From positions 12,414,501 through 12,478,500 of the forward strand of contig NC_091000.1 of the NCBI RefSeq assembly GCF_041146395.1: a DNA stretch of 64,000 bases, given 5' to 3'. Source of the DNA: Eulemur rufifrons (Eukaryota; Chordata; Mammalia; Primates; Lemuridae). The notes below the pieces were generated by a model that saw nothing but the letters and a program-made list of their open reading frames with translations, was not told where the DNA came from and searched no databases. Positions 53,247 to 64,000 of the stretch are shown piece after piece (positions within the stretch are counted from its first letter, which is position 1; the number at the start of each line of letters is the position of its first letter). The translations under genes and the position numbers were made by a program.

Positions 53247-53584
53247 GGCCGGGCGCGGTGGCTCACGCCTGTAATCCTAGCACTCTGGGAGGCCGAGGTG
53301 GGCGGATCGTTTGAGCTCAGGAGTTCGAGACCAGCCTGAGCAAGAGCGAGACCCCATCTCTACTAAAAATAGAAAGAAATTATATGGACAGCTAAAAATA
53401 TATATAGAAAAAAATTAGCCGGGCATGGTGGTGCATGCCTGTAGTCCCAGCTACTCGGGAGGCTGAGACAGGAGGATCGCTTGAGCTCAGGAGTTTGAGG
53501 TTGCTGTGAGCTAGGCTGACGCCATGGCACTCACTCTAGCCTGGGCAACAGAGTGAGACTCTGTCTCAAAAAAAAAAAAAAAAA
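53247..53584 (+). mobile_element. Alu SINE, lemur type, full length
   Basis: 'ggccgggcgcggtggctcac', 'agcactctggg', 'gagcaagagcgagacc' and the long linker ('atatggacagctaaaaata', 'tatatatag') are present. A 16-bp perfect duplication 'aaacaataaagctttt' lies at 53231-53246 and 53585-53600. It is one of the youngest insertions in the window, and the high arm identity supports this. Confidence 0.97.
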
Positions 53585-53600
53585 AAACAATAAAGCTTTT

Positions 53601-54290
53601 AAACACCTCTATTCCATAAGAATTCTCTGAGAAAAAGAAAATATTTCTACCAAAGGAGGGCAGATAGGAATGTAAACTTCACAAGTGAATGGAAGAAAAA
53701 TCTAAGGTCCTTTATCTGAAAATATAACGTATTTTAACTAAAGTGTGAAAATAGGAAACAGAAAATAGAGTGCTTAACACAGATTTTCAGCGAGGCCCAT
53801 CAGAGAGTGCCTGCTTACTCTGAGTCCACCAAAGTCCAACTCTGCTGATCCAGAATGAAAATGAATCATTAGGGTAAAATTACTGAGTTTATTCAGGAGC
53901 AGTCATGCCAATGAACGTCTAGCCCGAAGTGAAATCATTACTTAGGCATATTTATGAGTATTCATTTTTCAAACGAATGCAATAGCCATTACCTCAAATT
54001 CGAAGTCATTTCCTTGAATGTGAAAAGCAGGGGGAGACGTTTCCAAGCGTATTTAGCTGTTTCAAAACCCTTTATTCACTTAGTGAGCTGACGATGATAG
54101 CATGTCTGTGGAAGCTTCTGGAGCCCACGTTGGAGGCGCATATGTGAATAATCAGTTGAGCTGTGTATTGATATGACATTATGACCCAACAGAGGAAATC
54201 CATTAGCGACATCATTTGCTCTTCCTCTGGGGCTCAATATATAATTATTTATGTTCACAACAAAACAAAACAAACCCTCTTTACTCTTTT
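53601..54290. promoter_or_regulatory. Repeat-free block upstream of the last exon
   Basis: No interspersed repeat is recognisable in about 690 bp adjoining exon 4. Homeodomain-like and palindromic AT motifs are frequent ('gaatcattagg', 'ataattatttatg'). A conserved intronic element or splicing enhancer is possible, but this is only inferred from the lack of repeats. Confidence 0.2.
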
Positions 54291-54292
54291 AG

Positions 54293-54488
54293 TACGCGGG
54301 AGAGCCTGGCTTCCAACACGTCAAGCATTGTTGAAAGTAACCGCCGTCAGAACCCCGCGCTGAGCCCGGCCCACGGCGGAGCTGCTCCAGCCTTCAACTT
54401 CCGAGCAAGCACGGACCCCCCGACAAACGAAGCTGAGAAATTACAGAAACCTTCCAACTGCTTGCAAGCTTCTGTGACTAGTGTGTGA
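54293..54488 (+). CDS. STOX2: STOX2 terminal coding exon (C-terminus)
   Basis: The exon starts after 'cttttag' (AG at 54291-54292). Its first T completes Arg (CG+T), followed by TRESLASNTSSIVESNRRQ, NPALSPAHGGAAPAFNF and the C-terminal tail ending CLQASVTSV. TGA is at 54486-54488. The exon adds 64 residues after the split Arg. The Ser-Val end, with Thr-Ser-Val as the last three residues, looks like a class I PDZ-binding motif (S/T-x-V). From exon 2 to here there are 869 residues. With about 57 from the missing upstream exon, this agrees with the roughly 926-residue length I recall for human STOX2. Confidence 0.97.
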
Positions 54489-57383
54489 TCGTCATTCTGC
54501 CTCAGACCTTCTGTCTCATTCGATACAGCAAAGTTTACGACACTGGGACTGATGTTTACATCTTTGGAAAGACAAGCATCTCAACCACAGTTTTTGTGTT
54601 TACTTAAACTGTGCTGCTAAGTAGGCTAGGGCAAAAAAGAAAAAAACAACAACAAAAATCTTTATTTCAAAGTATTGCTTTTCACATTTTTTGGCTCTGT
54701 AGCAACTGAATAGCAGTAGGGGTGATATGTATACTTTTGCTTCACTAATTGTATCTGAGCACACATAGGAAAGTCTAGACACTGTAAGTGTAATACGCAT
54801 TTTCAATGTCATACAGTTGCCAATTCCATTTTAAAATGCCACAGATGCGTGTTGCTCCCAGTCTGTGGCTGAATGATGCCGCAGAACTGATCCTTGACAC
54901 TTCCAAAAAAAAAAAAAAAAAACACAAAAAACTAAGCCACCACAAAATGTCAGATGCAAGGGTCCACCTTGAGGGAAACCAATGCCAAACTGACTAGAAG
55001 GGACCCCAGCCCTTTGTGTGTGAGTTGTTTATGCACCAGTCATTTTTCACTGTGAGTTTCGTGACCTGTTCCGCAAGAGCCCATGGAAGTGTGTGAGAAG
55101 GGGTCGTGATGGAAATACTGGGAGTGTTTGCTGTCAGAATTTTGTTTTCAAGTGTAACAGATGCTTGTCTGATTTTTAACCTTCCATAATCACAAACAGG
55201 AATATAGGCCTATGAATCTGAAGTGGACAAAGGAAGGGAATTCCAATTCTGGCTGGGGCACAGCACTAAGTGATGGAAGAGGTGATGTGGACTTTTAAAG
55301 GGTGTTAATCAAATATCGAAGGAAGGTAATTTCCTCCTTGTGATACTTATGGTGATCCTATCTTACTATAATAGATACAATAATTAGTTTGTTTAAAAGC
55401 AAAATGTTCTTTGTGATACAAATGAAGAGTATGGCCTGAGGATGTTATTCTTTCTAATGGAAGGACATAAATCTATTTTATGTAGTTTTAAATAGAATGC
55501 CTAAATTAGGCTGTGGGAGATAATTTTTAGTGGTTATAGGAAAGAGCAAATTTAGGGAGAGTTGAACTTCAGGCCTTTTATTCCTGGGAAGATATCTATA
55601 GAGAAAACTTTTAAAATAATTTTTGATTAGAAATATACATGTGCCCATGTAATGAAAAACAGAATGTGCTCATTCTGCTATAATCATAATTTGTACTCCC
55701 CTAAAATTTATGAAAATAACAATTATGCATACATGAACTATGCCAGAGTAATGTTTACAGATACTTTGTAACCAATTTCAGGAGGCATTTTTAGGTGGAT
55801 GTATAGTTATTCGCCCAACTTATTTCAAAATGGTTTGTTAACCTTTTTGCTTTGGTTTACAATGTCATGTCAAATACAAAGACTCAGACTCAGCAGCGAA
55901 GGGATTACAACTAATTCAGCTTCAATCTTATAGGAAAGACATGTTTCAAAGTTCTCTTGTTTTATTTTCCGAGAACAATGGAATAGATCTGTAGATAACG
56001 GAAGTTTAGTGGTCTGACATGAAGTTTTATTTAGTTTAGCGGTATGTGCTGTCTGGAGCCATATACCATAAAAATATATATATATATATCTCCAAAAATA
56101 AATCTAAAATATTTTCACCTCAAATTTCAGTAACTGGCATAAAATTTGTTAGACACTTCTGTTTCTGTATTAGGTTTAATCCCTAGCCATCTGTTTAAAG
56201 AATGTAGTCGTATACATAGTTGGACTAATTCTTGAAACATTTGAATACTCCCTCATGCTTTTTCTGTTATTTGAAAGTTGCATTGGGCCAAACTGGACTT
56301 TCTTTTTTGTGCTTATTACAGTGAAACTTCCAGCACGTTTCTTAGTAAACTCCCACACCACTGAAATGCGTAAGCCAGTTGGCTTTTGTGCTCAGGCCTT
56401 GCTCCCCCCAAGGCATGCCTGGGCTGATCAGAAATGCTTTGTTTGTCTCATTGCTTCAATATGTCCAGAACAACGATGGTGTATCTGATAGACTGCATAG
56501 TCTGTTTCCTTGGGGAGCTGTATACCATACGGTGACTAAATTTTTCTCTCAATTCATTTTTTCCAAAAACCTCCTCTCAAATTTTTATCATACTATCAGT
56601 TCATAAATAATGTAACCATTGAAACAATACATCAGCCTCTAGTTGATCCTCTGCAAGTAGCCATTGAAATAATCAAATGCTGTGTGAACAGGAATGGAAA
56701 GCATTACCTTTAAGAGAAGCTTTAAGATAGGAATATATTGATATTTACAAAAAATAGGTTTACAGAAGACATTATTCAAATAAAATGTGTACACTCTTTG
56801 CCTGATACTATGGGGTACATGATTTAGAAAACAGACAAACAAAAAACTCCCATAGACCAGCAGCCATTAGCATAGAAGTGATGGACTTTAAGGATGGTAC
56901 CTGTAAGCAGACGTTCCACGTAGAGAGATTCCCGTCCGCCTCTCGTGAGGATTCCTGAGCAGGGGAGGCGCGGCGGCGGGAAGCCCGTTACTAGTGTGAC
57001 CCAAGGTGGTTCTCACCAAGGCAGTGAGGTTCTCAGTGCCCAAACCCTGGGGCCCTCCCCAAGCTTCGCCAATCTCCTTTCCCTCCAGCGAATGCATAGC
57101 TTTGTGTTCCATGCCTGCTTATCCAGTCTTAGAGTTTATCAGCTGAAAGGTTTACAAAACTGAATCCGGTTGAATCTCTGTGTAGCGTTCAACTTTAAAG
57201 GGTCAACACATCTGTCGGCATTTTGCACACTTATGTATTATTATGATACAGCATATTACTTTATGGTAATTTTATTTTTACATATAACTACCTCCATAAA
57301 TTTGATGAAATGGCAGCAGTGTGTTAAAGTGTATTGTTCAGAAAAGCAAAGTTTAAAACTTCCTGAAACGTTAGGCCATGGCG

Positions 57384-57387
<4 letters not shown>

Positions 57388-57417
<30 letters not shown>
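57388..57417. repeat. (GT)n microsatellite in the 3' UTR
   Basis: About 15 uninterrupted GT units. If transcribed, this gives a GU-repeat, the known binding context of TDP-43/CELF-type proteins. Confidence 0.9.
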
Positions 57418-57418
<1 letters not shown>

Positions 57419-60305
57419 GGTGACTGCCCGTGTGAACTCATGACTTTCCCATTGCCGTGGCTTGCTCTTGCTGCATTTGGCTTTCAGATGTCATCCTGTC
57501 TTCTCCTCTCTTCCCCACGAGAGAGCACTTGATTTTGTTATGAATGAATAGAAGTTCAAAAATTCTTGTGTCCCCCTTTCCCATCCCTGCTAAAAGTTCT
57601 CTGGCGAAGAGCCAATTGGTAAATACGATGTAGCAAGCTATTTACTCCTATGGAAGTCTGATTGGAATTCTAGGTTTCCAGTAACAGAAGACACATGAGA
57701 AATTTGGACTGCCGACCTTGAAGCACTTTGGGCCTCTCTGCCTTCACTCGCATGCTACCGTATCGAGCCCAGACTTCACTTTAATTAAAAGAGCTGTGCT
57801 GTGAATCCCACAACTTCTGTTAAATAATTTGTATTCCATTATATATATTTTGCACATCTCAGGGGACCATCATGAGCATCTGGGGGGGAGGGGTGCCTTC
57901 AAATAGAGAGAACAAATAGAAGAGGTAGAAAGGAACTAGCTGGGTAAAAATAACAAAGTTCTGCTTCTCTGATGTTGTGACGCTCAAGTTCAGGAAGCAG
58001 ACATTGAAAGTTAATCTGGACTAACAATGATCTGAACACCAGCTGTTCCAAAATCTCTCTTTTTCGTAACCCAACCAGCATTTCTAAAATGTAAATTTAA
58101 ATTATATCGCAGTCACCATGGGGAGAAGAAACCTGTTGAGTGGAAGCGGAAGCATTGTTCCTTTTTTTAGGTTGGCACAGCTTTGTGAAATTCTACCCAG
58201 GATAAACCACTTACCACCAAGTGTACTTGAAAATAAAGTTTTAGCTTAAATTATAGGCATATCGCTCACAATACAATAGGGATCATTTTTTGAAAGTCTT
58301 GCCATTTATAACATGGGCAGTATTCGGAGCTTGATTTAAAAACCCAACAACCAGTGATGACTTTGCATAGTTCATTTTGGGATCTCAAAGTGCTTCCAAA
58401 GCATTCAGATTCACAAACAATTAACAAAGCAAGTCCTACTTGTGATATCCATACTTGAAAAGAATAAACAGAAGGAGTGACTTAAGATTACCTAGAAACA
58501 CAGTGGCAGCTATCAATGACCTATTTTCTATCTGTTTGGTAGATCATGAGAAATCACTAAATACAATGCTATTTTTCTGATGTGTGCTAAATAAAGTCAA
58601 AGAAAACAAATACAACTTTACACCTTTGTCCATGTTCATTCAAAAATTTCAGGGTGTTTGGAATTTTACACCTTAGCACACCTTACTGGTATCTATTTAT
58701 GAAGTGGGAGGTTAACAAATCCACCCAGATGCCATTGCAGTCAGAGGCAGATCTGGACATACACCCTGTTTACAGTTTCCTATTGGGTTTCTATAATTCC
58801 TGTGCTAAAATACCATCTTTCAGGAACATGACTGCTCCTGGCAGTAGAAGGTGCTGAAACAGAAATTTTAATTAAAACTTTATCAAGTACTCTTCACAGT
58901 GCTCCTGAGCACAATAGAAATTCACCAGAATATATTGAGTCCTACTCTGGAGGATCTAGATTTCTGAGGGAGCTGATCCAGTTCTAAGTGTCTTCTCAAA
59001 TTAGGAGACTTAAGATCCTTGGCAGGGATCTTCTGCGTTGCACAGACTCCAGTGGACCCACGCAGAAGGGACCACTTCTCACCGCTGCCCCCAGGCCTGT
59101 CCTGCCCATTGTCAAGGTTGTCCAGGACTCTTCTGCTACTGAGTGACTCTCCTGCACATGTTTAGGGCCTGGGGAAGCTATAACACAGGAAAAATGAATG
59201 CAAAAAACATGGAAAACCTTGTTTTGCTTTGGGTTAACAAAATATGGGCAGGAAAGAGATTACTATCGGTCTGAGCTTTGCCAAGTGAGATAAAAGAATC
59301 AGCTGTCATCCCGTCCCTCTCCCAGAAGGTTTTATAGTATTAAAGATACATCCAATATTTTCCACATAGAGTTTTATTTAGGAGACATTTCATAAATTAC
59401 ATAAGTGAAAAAAATTCATGATTAGGTTTCTGTGTGTGTTTCAAACAGACACTGGCACCTCCCTGATCGAGTCAATCTCTGCCTCTCCTGCAGCATCCCA
59501 GAAAGAGATTCCCAGTGACAGCTCCCCTAACATATGTCTTGACCATTGTTCTATGACTTACAGGTGATGATCTACAAGATTCAGAATTCTGCAAGGCTCA
59601 AGGGGGACTAGACTTTCTTATGATTGCATATTATCCGTAACAGGGCTTTGATTGCTAATTGTTGGCTTTAAATGTGAACACACGCACAGCCTGTGCCAGC
59701 AAGAGAAAGAGGTGTTTCCAAGTGAGGCAGTGATGATTCTGGAAGGTTGGAAGTGTAAGATGAGAGGCGTGGCTGGTCCATGTACAGCTGCCTACCTCCC
59801 TGTCCAAAGGCTGACTTTGGTACCCCCGTGCCCTTGCTCCCACCAAAAAGAGGTACCAGATCTGAGACTTGAGATCTCTTCCAACATCAGTGCTCTGCAG
59901 TTCCAGGAAATCGATCATGAAGTACACACTCAGCGGCACCTCCCCTTCCTTTCCTGCAAGGCCCTCCGTCCCGTTCCCCCACCCAGATACCAGCACACTT
60001 TCCACATTGGAAGGGCAGAACACTGCAGCATTGTGCACACGTGCTGGGTTAGGAATAGGGCTGCCCTCGAGTCACCTTCATGGAAGTACTGACAGCTACA
60101 AATTCAAGTCCTTAGAGCAGTTGACATAGATACTACGTTCTACAAGAGAATTAAATTTAAACGTCAAGTTTAAAGGGATCATAATTCTGCAGGTATCTTT
60201 CTCTGAGTGACTGAATGTGACTATTGCATTAGGGTAAATGAATTAAGAAGTGCAAGTGGGATTTACTGTATGTTAGAAAGGAGTTTTGCAGCCAAGACTG
60301 CCTTG

Positions 60306-60311
60306 AATAAA
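60306..60311 (+). terminator. STOX2: Candidate poly(A) signal AATAAA
   Basis: AATAAA is followed at once by GT-rich 'atgtgtttgcactg' and then an A-run, a plausible cleavage context. The genomic A-run could also cause internal priming in cDNA data. Confidence 0.45.
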
Positions 60312-60680
60312 ATGTGTTTGCACTGAAAAAAAAAAATTTTAAATTACTTGGTCTCTGGTTGCTGTAAAGGTCATCCAAGATGGATGTTCTGTTTATATTG
60401 TATAGTATTTCATATGAAATAATTACAGTTCATGAAATGTCTTCCCTAATGTTACTGATTTATAACAGCACATTTGTAACATGGTTTTTATCGTGTCAGT
60501 GTACCATATTGTAAATGATGATTACTTGTCATGCTTAGTATAATAACTTAAAAGAAAAAAAAGGACAGGGATTTTTGTAAGTCTATATTTGAAAGTCCCT
60601 CCATATGGTAATATTGTGTTCATGTTGTTTATGTAGTGTTGTGTGAAATATCCATTTTGGATTGTGTTACTTTTTAAGAT

Positions 60681-60686
60681 ATTAAA
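60681..60686 (+). terminator. STOX2: Candidate distal poly(A) signal ATTAAA
   Basis: ATTAAA is followed by 'catttggttatatgtctaag' and then a GT/T-rich 'tggattttttttttggt' element about 30 bases on, the classic order of signal, cleavage site and downstream element. Confidence 0.5.
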
Positions 60687-60705
60687 TAACATTTGGTTAT
60701 ATGTC

Positions 60706-63439
60706 TAAGTGGATTTTTTTTTTGGTACTTGAGAGCAACTGTTTTAGGTGAGGTCAATTTATTTCTGTCTTCAGTTAATATGATTTCATAACAAATTTTT
60801 ATTGCACAATCTTTATTATTGGAGCTTCTGAGTTAAACCAACTGAAAATGGAAGTTTCTGATCAAAATTCTTTTTCCAGCACTGTTGGGAAAAAAAAAAT
60901 CACATTTTTAGCTAACTGTTTGAATTTAAAACAGTGACAGTTAGAGATGCATATAATTTTCTGCATGAAATTATAAAGTAATGTGGTTAATTCGGGGGTT
61001 TCCTTTTCATTAGCACTCATATCACAGCTTTGGTCCCCAAGTGAATGTGATGCTCTCCCCAGCAAACTCCAGGAGGCTGTTCACATATTCCAGTGAGTCA
61101 TTTGCACAGGTCTGAAATGCCTCCATGTTTCAATGCCTTCAGAGCCTATTATGCATTCTTTTGATTCTCTTCACTGTGGCAAATCTTTGTCCTTGGAGAA
61201 TAGACTTCATTTTTTTCAAACCAAAGTGATTTGCTGTCAAGTTAATGATTAAGCTAGGAAACTGCATTTTTAGTCAAAAGCAATATGGAGCCATAAAGTT
61301 GAGCCCGGTTTTCTCGCAAAGGCAATACCCAGAGCAGACTTCCAAAAATTGTTCTTAAAATAATGACAGTGTCTTTTGGGTAAGTGTCTGGAGACCCCAA
61401 GGTGATTACTTTGAAGAACACGTCTTGTTTTAATTGTACATGTTTGTCTATATATTTTAAATTCTCTCAATACAGACGTTTCCTTTTTCAGGCATGAAGT
61501 TAGGACGAACAAGAATACTGGGAGCATATGTGAGTTTTACTCTAGAACCCAGAGCCGTTGTGCTCGAGGGACGGTAATTGCATGTCCCTCTCAGAAGGAT
61601 CCAGTGAACTAGACGTGTGCAGGGAACACGGGACTTAAGAAGACGGAAAGCAGGATTCCGACTCCTGGGAGAGAATGATCACAGTTCATAAAAATCTTGT
61701 CTTTCCAAAGGAGATGGTTTTAACTTACTTTCAAGTGTTTAGAGTGGGGGGTGCCCCCTCCTCCCCTTCATAAAAAAGATCTAAGCAGTGTACCCAATCC
61801 TTGTTTCCTACCCCGTTGGCGGCTGTGATATCAAGAACCACTGAATAATAAAAAGAAGTTATGCACCTGACTTTAATAATTTCTTTAACTGTAAGATCTT
61901 ATCCCTACTGTGGGAATACTTGGATTTAGGGATATTCTCTCACTTCAGGCTCAGTGGCTCCAGATTTTTCCTGTCAAGCACACAGTTAATCATGTGTGTG
62001 ATGAACATGCCCACACAGCGCATTGCTCCCTACAGGAATTTCAAGAAAAATGGAGGCCTCTGTACTCAAGAGAGGCTGAGTAGAGTTTTTTGGTGAATCT
62101 GCTTAAAAGAATGGCCCTGGAAGTATGATGGAGGGAGATACAATGTGTTAGGTAAGAGAAGTGAGGACAGCGAAGTTAGTTTGGAATCTAAAGGGCAAAA
62201 TCGAATCATTCGCATTCAGTAAAGAGCAAATTCTTTCCTTCTTGGTCAGATGTAGGACTTTGGGGCTGGTGTCTATCGCCCAGATGGGATGAATGTCCTG
62301 TGTCCTGAGCTAGCATGTGCTTATCTGGGTAACCACTTAGGTGGGTTATTTAGGCAGCTTCCAAATCCCATCAAATAAATTCCTCCTAGGTCACCTTCCT
62401 TCACGTTCCCTTTGTTTCTCTTCCTTTATTGTAAAGTCCATGCATTATTTTTCTTTTCTATTACCTTGGGTTTATCTTACTTTACTTCAAGGATTTTTGT
62501 TTGTTTGTTGTTATGCTCTTAATATTTGGACTCATTCTTGATCTCAGTTATTGATAACCACAATTGATTGGTGGCATTTTAAATTTCATATTTCTGTTGC
62601 CTTGCCCTCCTTGGCTTGGGTCCATGGATCACTGCAATCTTGTCTCCACTCACCTTTGCACTGAGATCCTTTTATCCTCCAAGGCTTCTGTGGACATCTG
62701 CCACCAGCTGATTCATCAGAGGCCTGATAAGTAACTGGTAACTTGTGTGACTTCCACGTAACTCCCTTTTAAGGATGGGTTGAGAATTTATCTTAGGAAA
62801 TTATTTTGGAACCTTCTTACATGTGTGCTTCAAGCCAGCGCCTGGCGTTCTTTACTCTATGCCGTGTTGTGGGAGCAGCTTCCCCCCTGCAAGGCACCTC
62901 CTGTAAAGCTGGCAACAGCTCAGTGGCTCTGGCATTTAGGGATCAGGACGTCTGTCTGACTCAGAGCAGCTTCACATTGTTTGTCATTGTTGGTACGATA
63001 AGTGTGACAGATAACTAACAAATCTCAAATGGATTGGAGAAGACAGTTTTTTGCCCCTCTTTTGTCCTTCATGTGTTATTTGAAGGCAGTTCATGAAAAG
63101 ATATCTGTGTTGAGTGTCAAAGGATCAATATTCAGATTGGGAAAGTTTCAAGATCCTCTGGGAAAGAGTGATGACCTCGGAAATAGAAGATGTTATTTCC
63201 ACAGTTATTTCCCTTCTGTGTCTTCTTCTGTCTTTAAAAGGGGCCTAATTAGGTGGATGAGGGGGCTCCAGATGGCCCCATAAGAAGTCAGACAAATGAG
63301 CATAACACACGATATCTTTTACATAAATTGACTTTTGTGCTAGCCAATTGGTAGAAGGACCAATACTTTAGAGAGACTTTCCTAGGAATTTCAGCAGCCA
63401 GCATGTTTCGTAGAGTTTTTGAGAGTAAAGCACTTCCAC
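60706..63439. other. Downstream flank, no gene seen
   Basis: No exon, RNA gene or clear repeat is recognised. An AATAAA at 61847 could be a still more distal poly(A) signal, but it lacks a good downstream element. Confidence 0.5.
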
Positions 63440-63900
63440 TGCATTTTAAAAACAAACCTTTTATAATATTTTAGATGTACAGAATTATTGCAAAGATAGG
63501 ACTGAGAGTTCTTGTATACTCTAGATCCACTTTCCTCTATTACTAACATCTTACATTGGTGCAATACATTGGTCATAATTAATGAACCAATATTGATACA
63601 TTATTATTAACTAAAGTCCACATTTTCCTCAGGTTTAAGTTTGTCCCTACTGTCATTCTGTTCAAGGAGCCCATCCAGGGTACCATATTATATTTAGTTG
63701 TCCTATCTACTTAGTCTACGGGATCTGAGACAGTTTCTTAAACTTTCTTTGTTTTTGATGACCTTGACAGCTTTGAGGAGTGCCATGTCCCTCAGTTTGA
63801 ATGTATCTTATGCTTTGCTCACGATTAGGCTGGAGTTAGTGTTTTAGGGAGGAGGACCACAGAGACAAAATGCCGCTCTCATCATATCATATCGAGAGGA
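63440..63900. repeat. Ancient LINE-like repeat, same family as 2215-3930
   Basis: 'gtacagaattattgcaaag', 'tatttagttgtcctatctac', 'tgtccctcagtttgaatg' and 'ctcacgattaggctggag' parallel, in the same order and orientation, segments of the element near the start of the window. Divergence is high. Confidence 0.55.
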
Positions 63901-64000
63901 CATGCTAGTGACCATGACTTCCAGCAGGATTCTGGAAGCGTTGAGGACGGTGGTGTGGTCGGGCGCTTCTCACCTAAGGAGTCTCGGGGGAGGTGCTCCC

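Larger units (their letters stand above)
48934..54292 (+). other. STOX2: STOX2 intron 3
   Basis: This is a 5359-bp phase-2 intron. The donor GTAGGG makes CGG TAG if unspliced, so retention ends the protein one residue after Pro. The acceptor is 'ttactcttttag'. It contains one Alu and small MIR pieces (about 52050-52100 forward; 52295-52380 reverse, 'cattttagagatgagg'). I see nothing else in 48934-52050 or 52400-53246. The last 690 bp before exon 4 are repeat-free. Confidence 0.95.
54489..60705 (+). other. STOX2: STOX2 3' UTR (about 6.2 kb)
   Basis: No further coding exon is visible after the stop, and the region has no Alu or LINE insertions, in contrast to the introns. That fits a long, constrained 3' UTR. 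Potential poly(A) signals AATAAA lie at 58232, 58463, 58590 and 60306, and ATTAAA at 60681. The last two are favoured as distal ends. It includes a (GT)n tract at 57388-57417 and many T/A-rich segments. Frames such as 59652-60092 lie inside it and show no family resemblance. The exact end is inferred. Confidence 0.65.

Noticed and set aside
59652..60092. A 146-codon plus-strand frame
   Set aside because: It lies within the STOX2 3' UTR, has overlapping frames on the other strand, and shows no domain, splice structure or good start context.

Overview
The window is mammalian nuclear DNA from a primate, and most likely a strepsirrhine (lemur-type) primate. At least three of its eight Alu elements (904-1250, 38279-38614, 53247-53584) carry the long A/T-rich middle linker that I associate with lemur Alus. 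They also read 'agcactctggg' and 'gagcaagagcga' where human Alus usually read 'agcactttggg' and 'caacatggtga'. No bacterial, viral or CRISPR feature is present.

I recognise one protein-coding gene, STOX2 (storkhead box 2), on the + strand. Three coding exons are visible: 41128-41280, 46671-48933 and 54293-54488. All three have canonical AG/GT splice sites and compatible phases. Together they encode 869 residues: the storkhead winged-helix domain, a Lys/Arg/Ser/His-rich region, an acidic cluster and a charged C-terminal helix. The first exon of the long isoform is not in the window and must lie upstream, so bases 1-41127 are the 3' part of a very large first intron. A 3' UTR of about 6.2 kb follows the stop codon, with likely poly(A) signals near 60306 and 60681. 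From about 60.7 kb to the end is gene-free flank.

The best new observation is an alternative 5' end of STOX2 inside that intron. A CpG-rich patch (27780-27975) is followed by a candidate exon ending at a strong donor (28157/28158). Next comes a 120-bp candidate exon (28920-29039) with a strong acceptor and donor. Its last ATG, at 29015, reads MEPVQKGS and joins in frame to STOX2 exon 2 at 41128, which would give an 878-residue protein.

The rest is intronic or flanking DNA built from interspersed repeats. These are eight Alus, an old defective LINE-1 (about 15.87-20.64 kb), MIR and L2 fragments, two hAT-type DNA transposon relics, a 73-bp truncated young LINE-1 insertion, microsatellites and a 22-base G run. 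Several repeat-poor stretches, such as 5640-8250 and 53600-54290, could hold regulatory DNA. That is inference, because conservation cannot be measured here. I found no undescribed multi-gene system.
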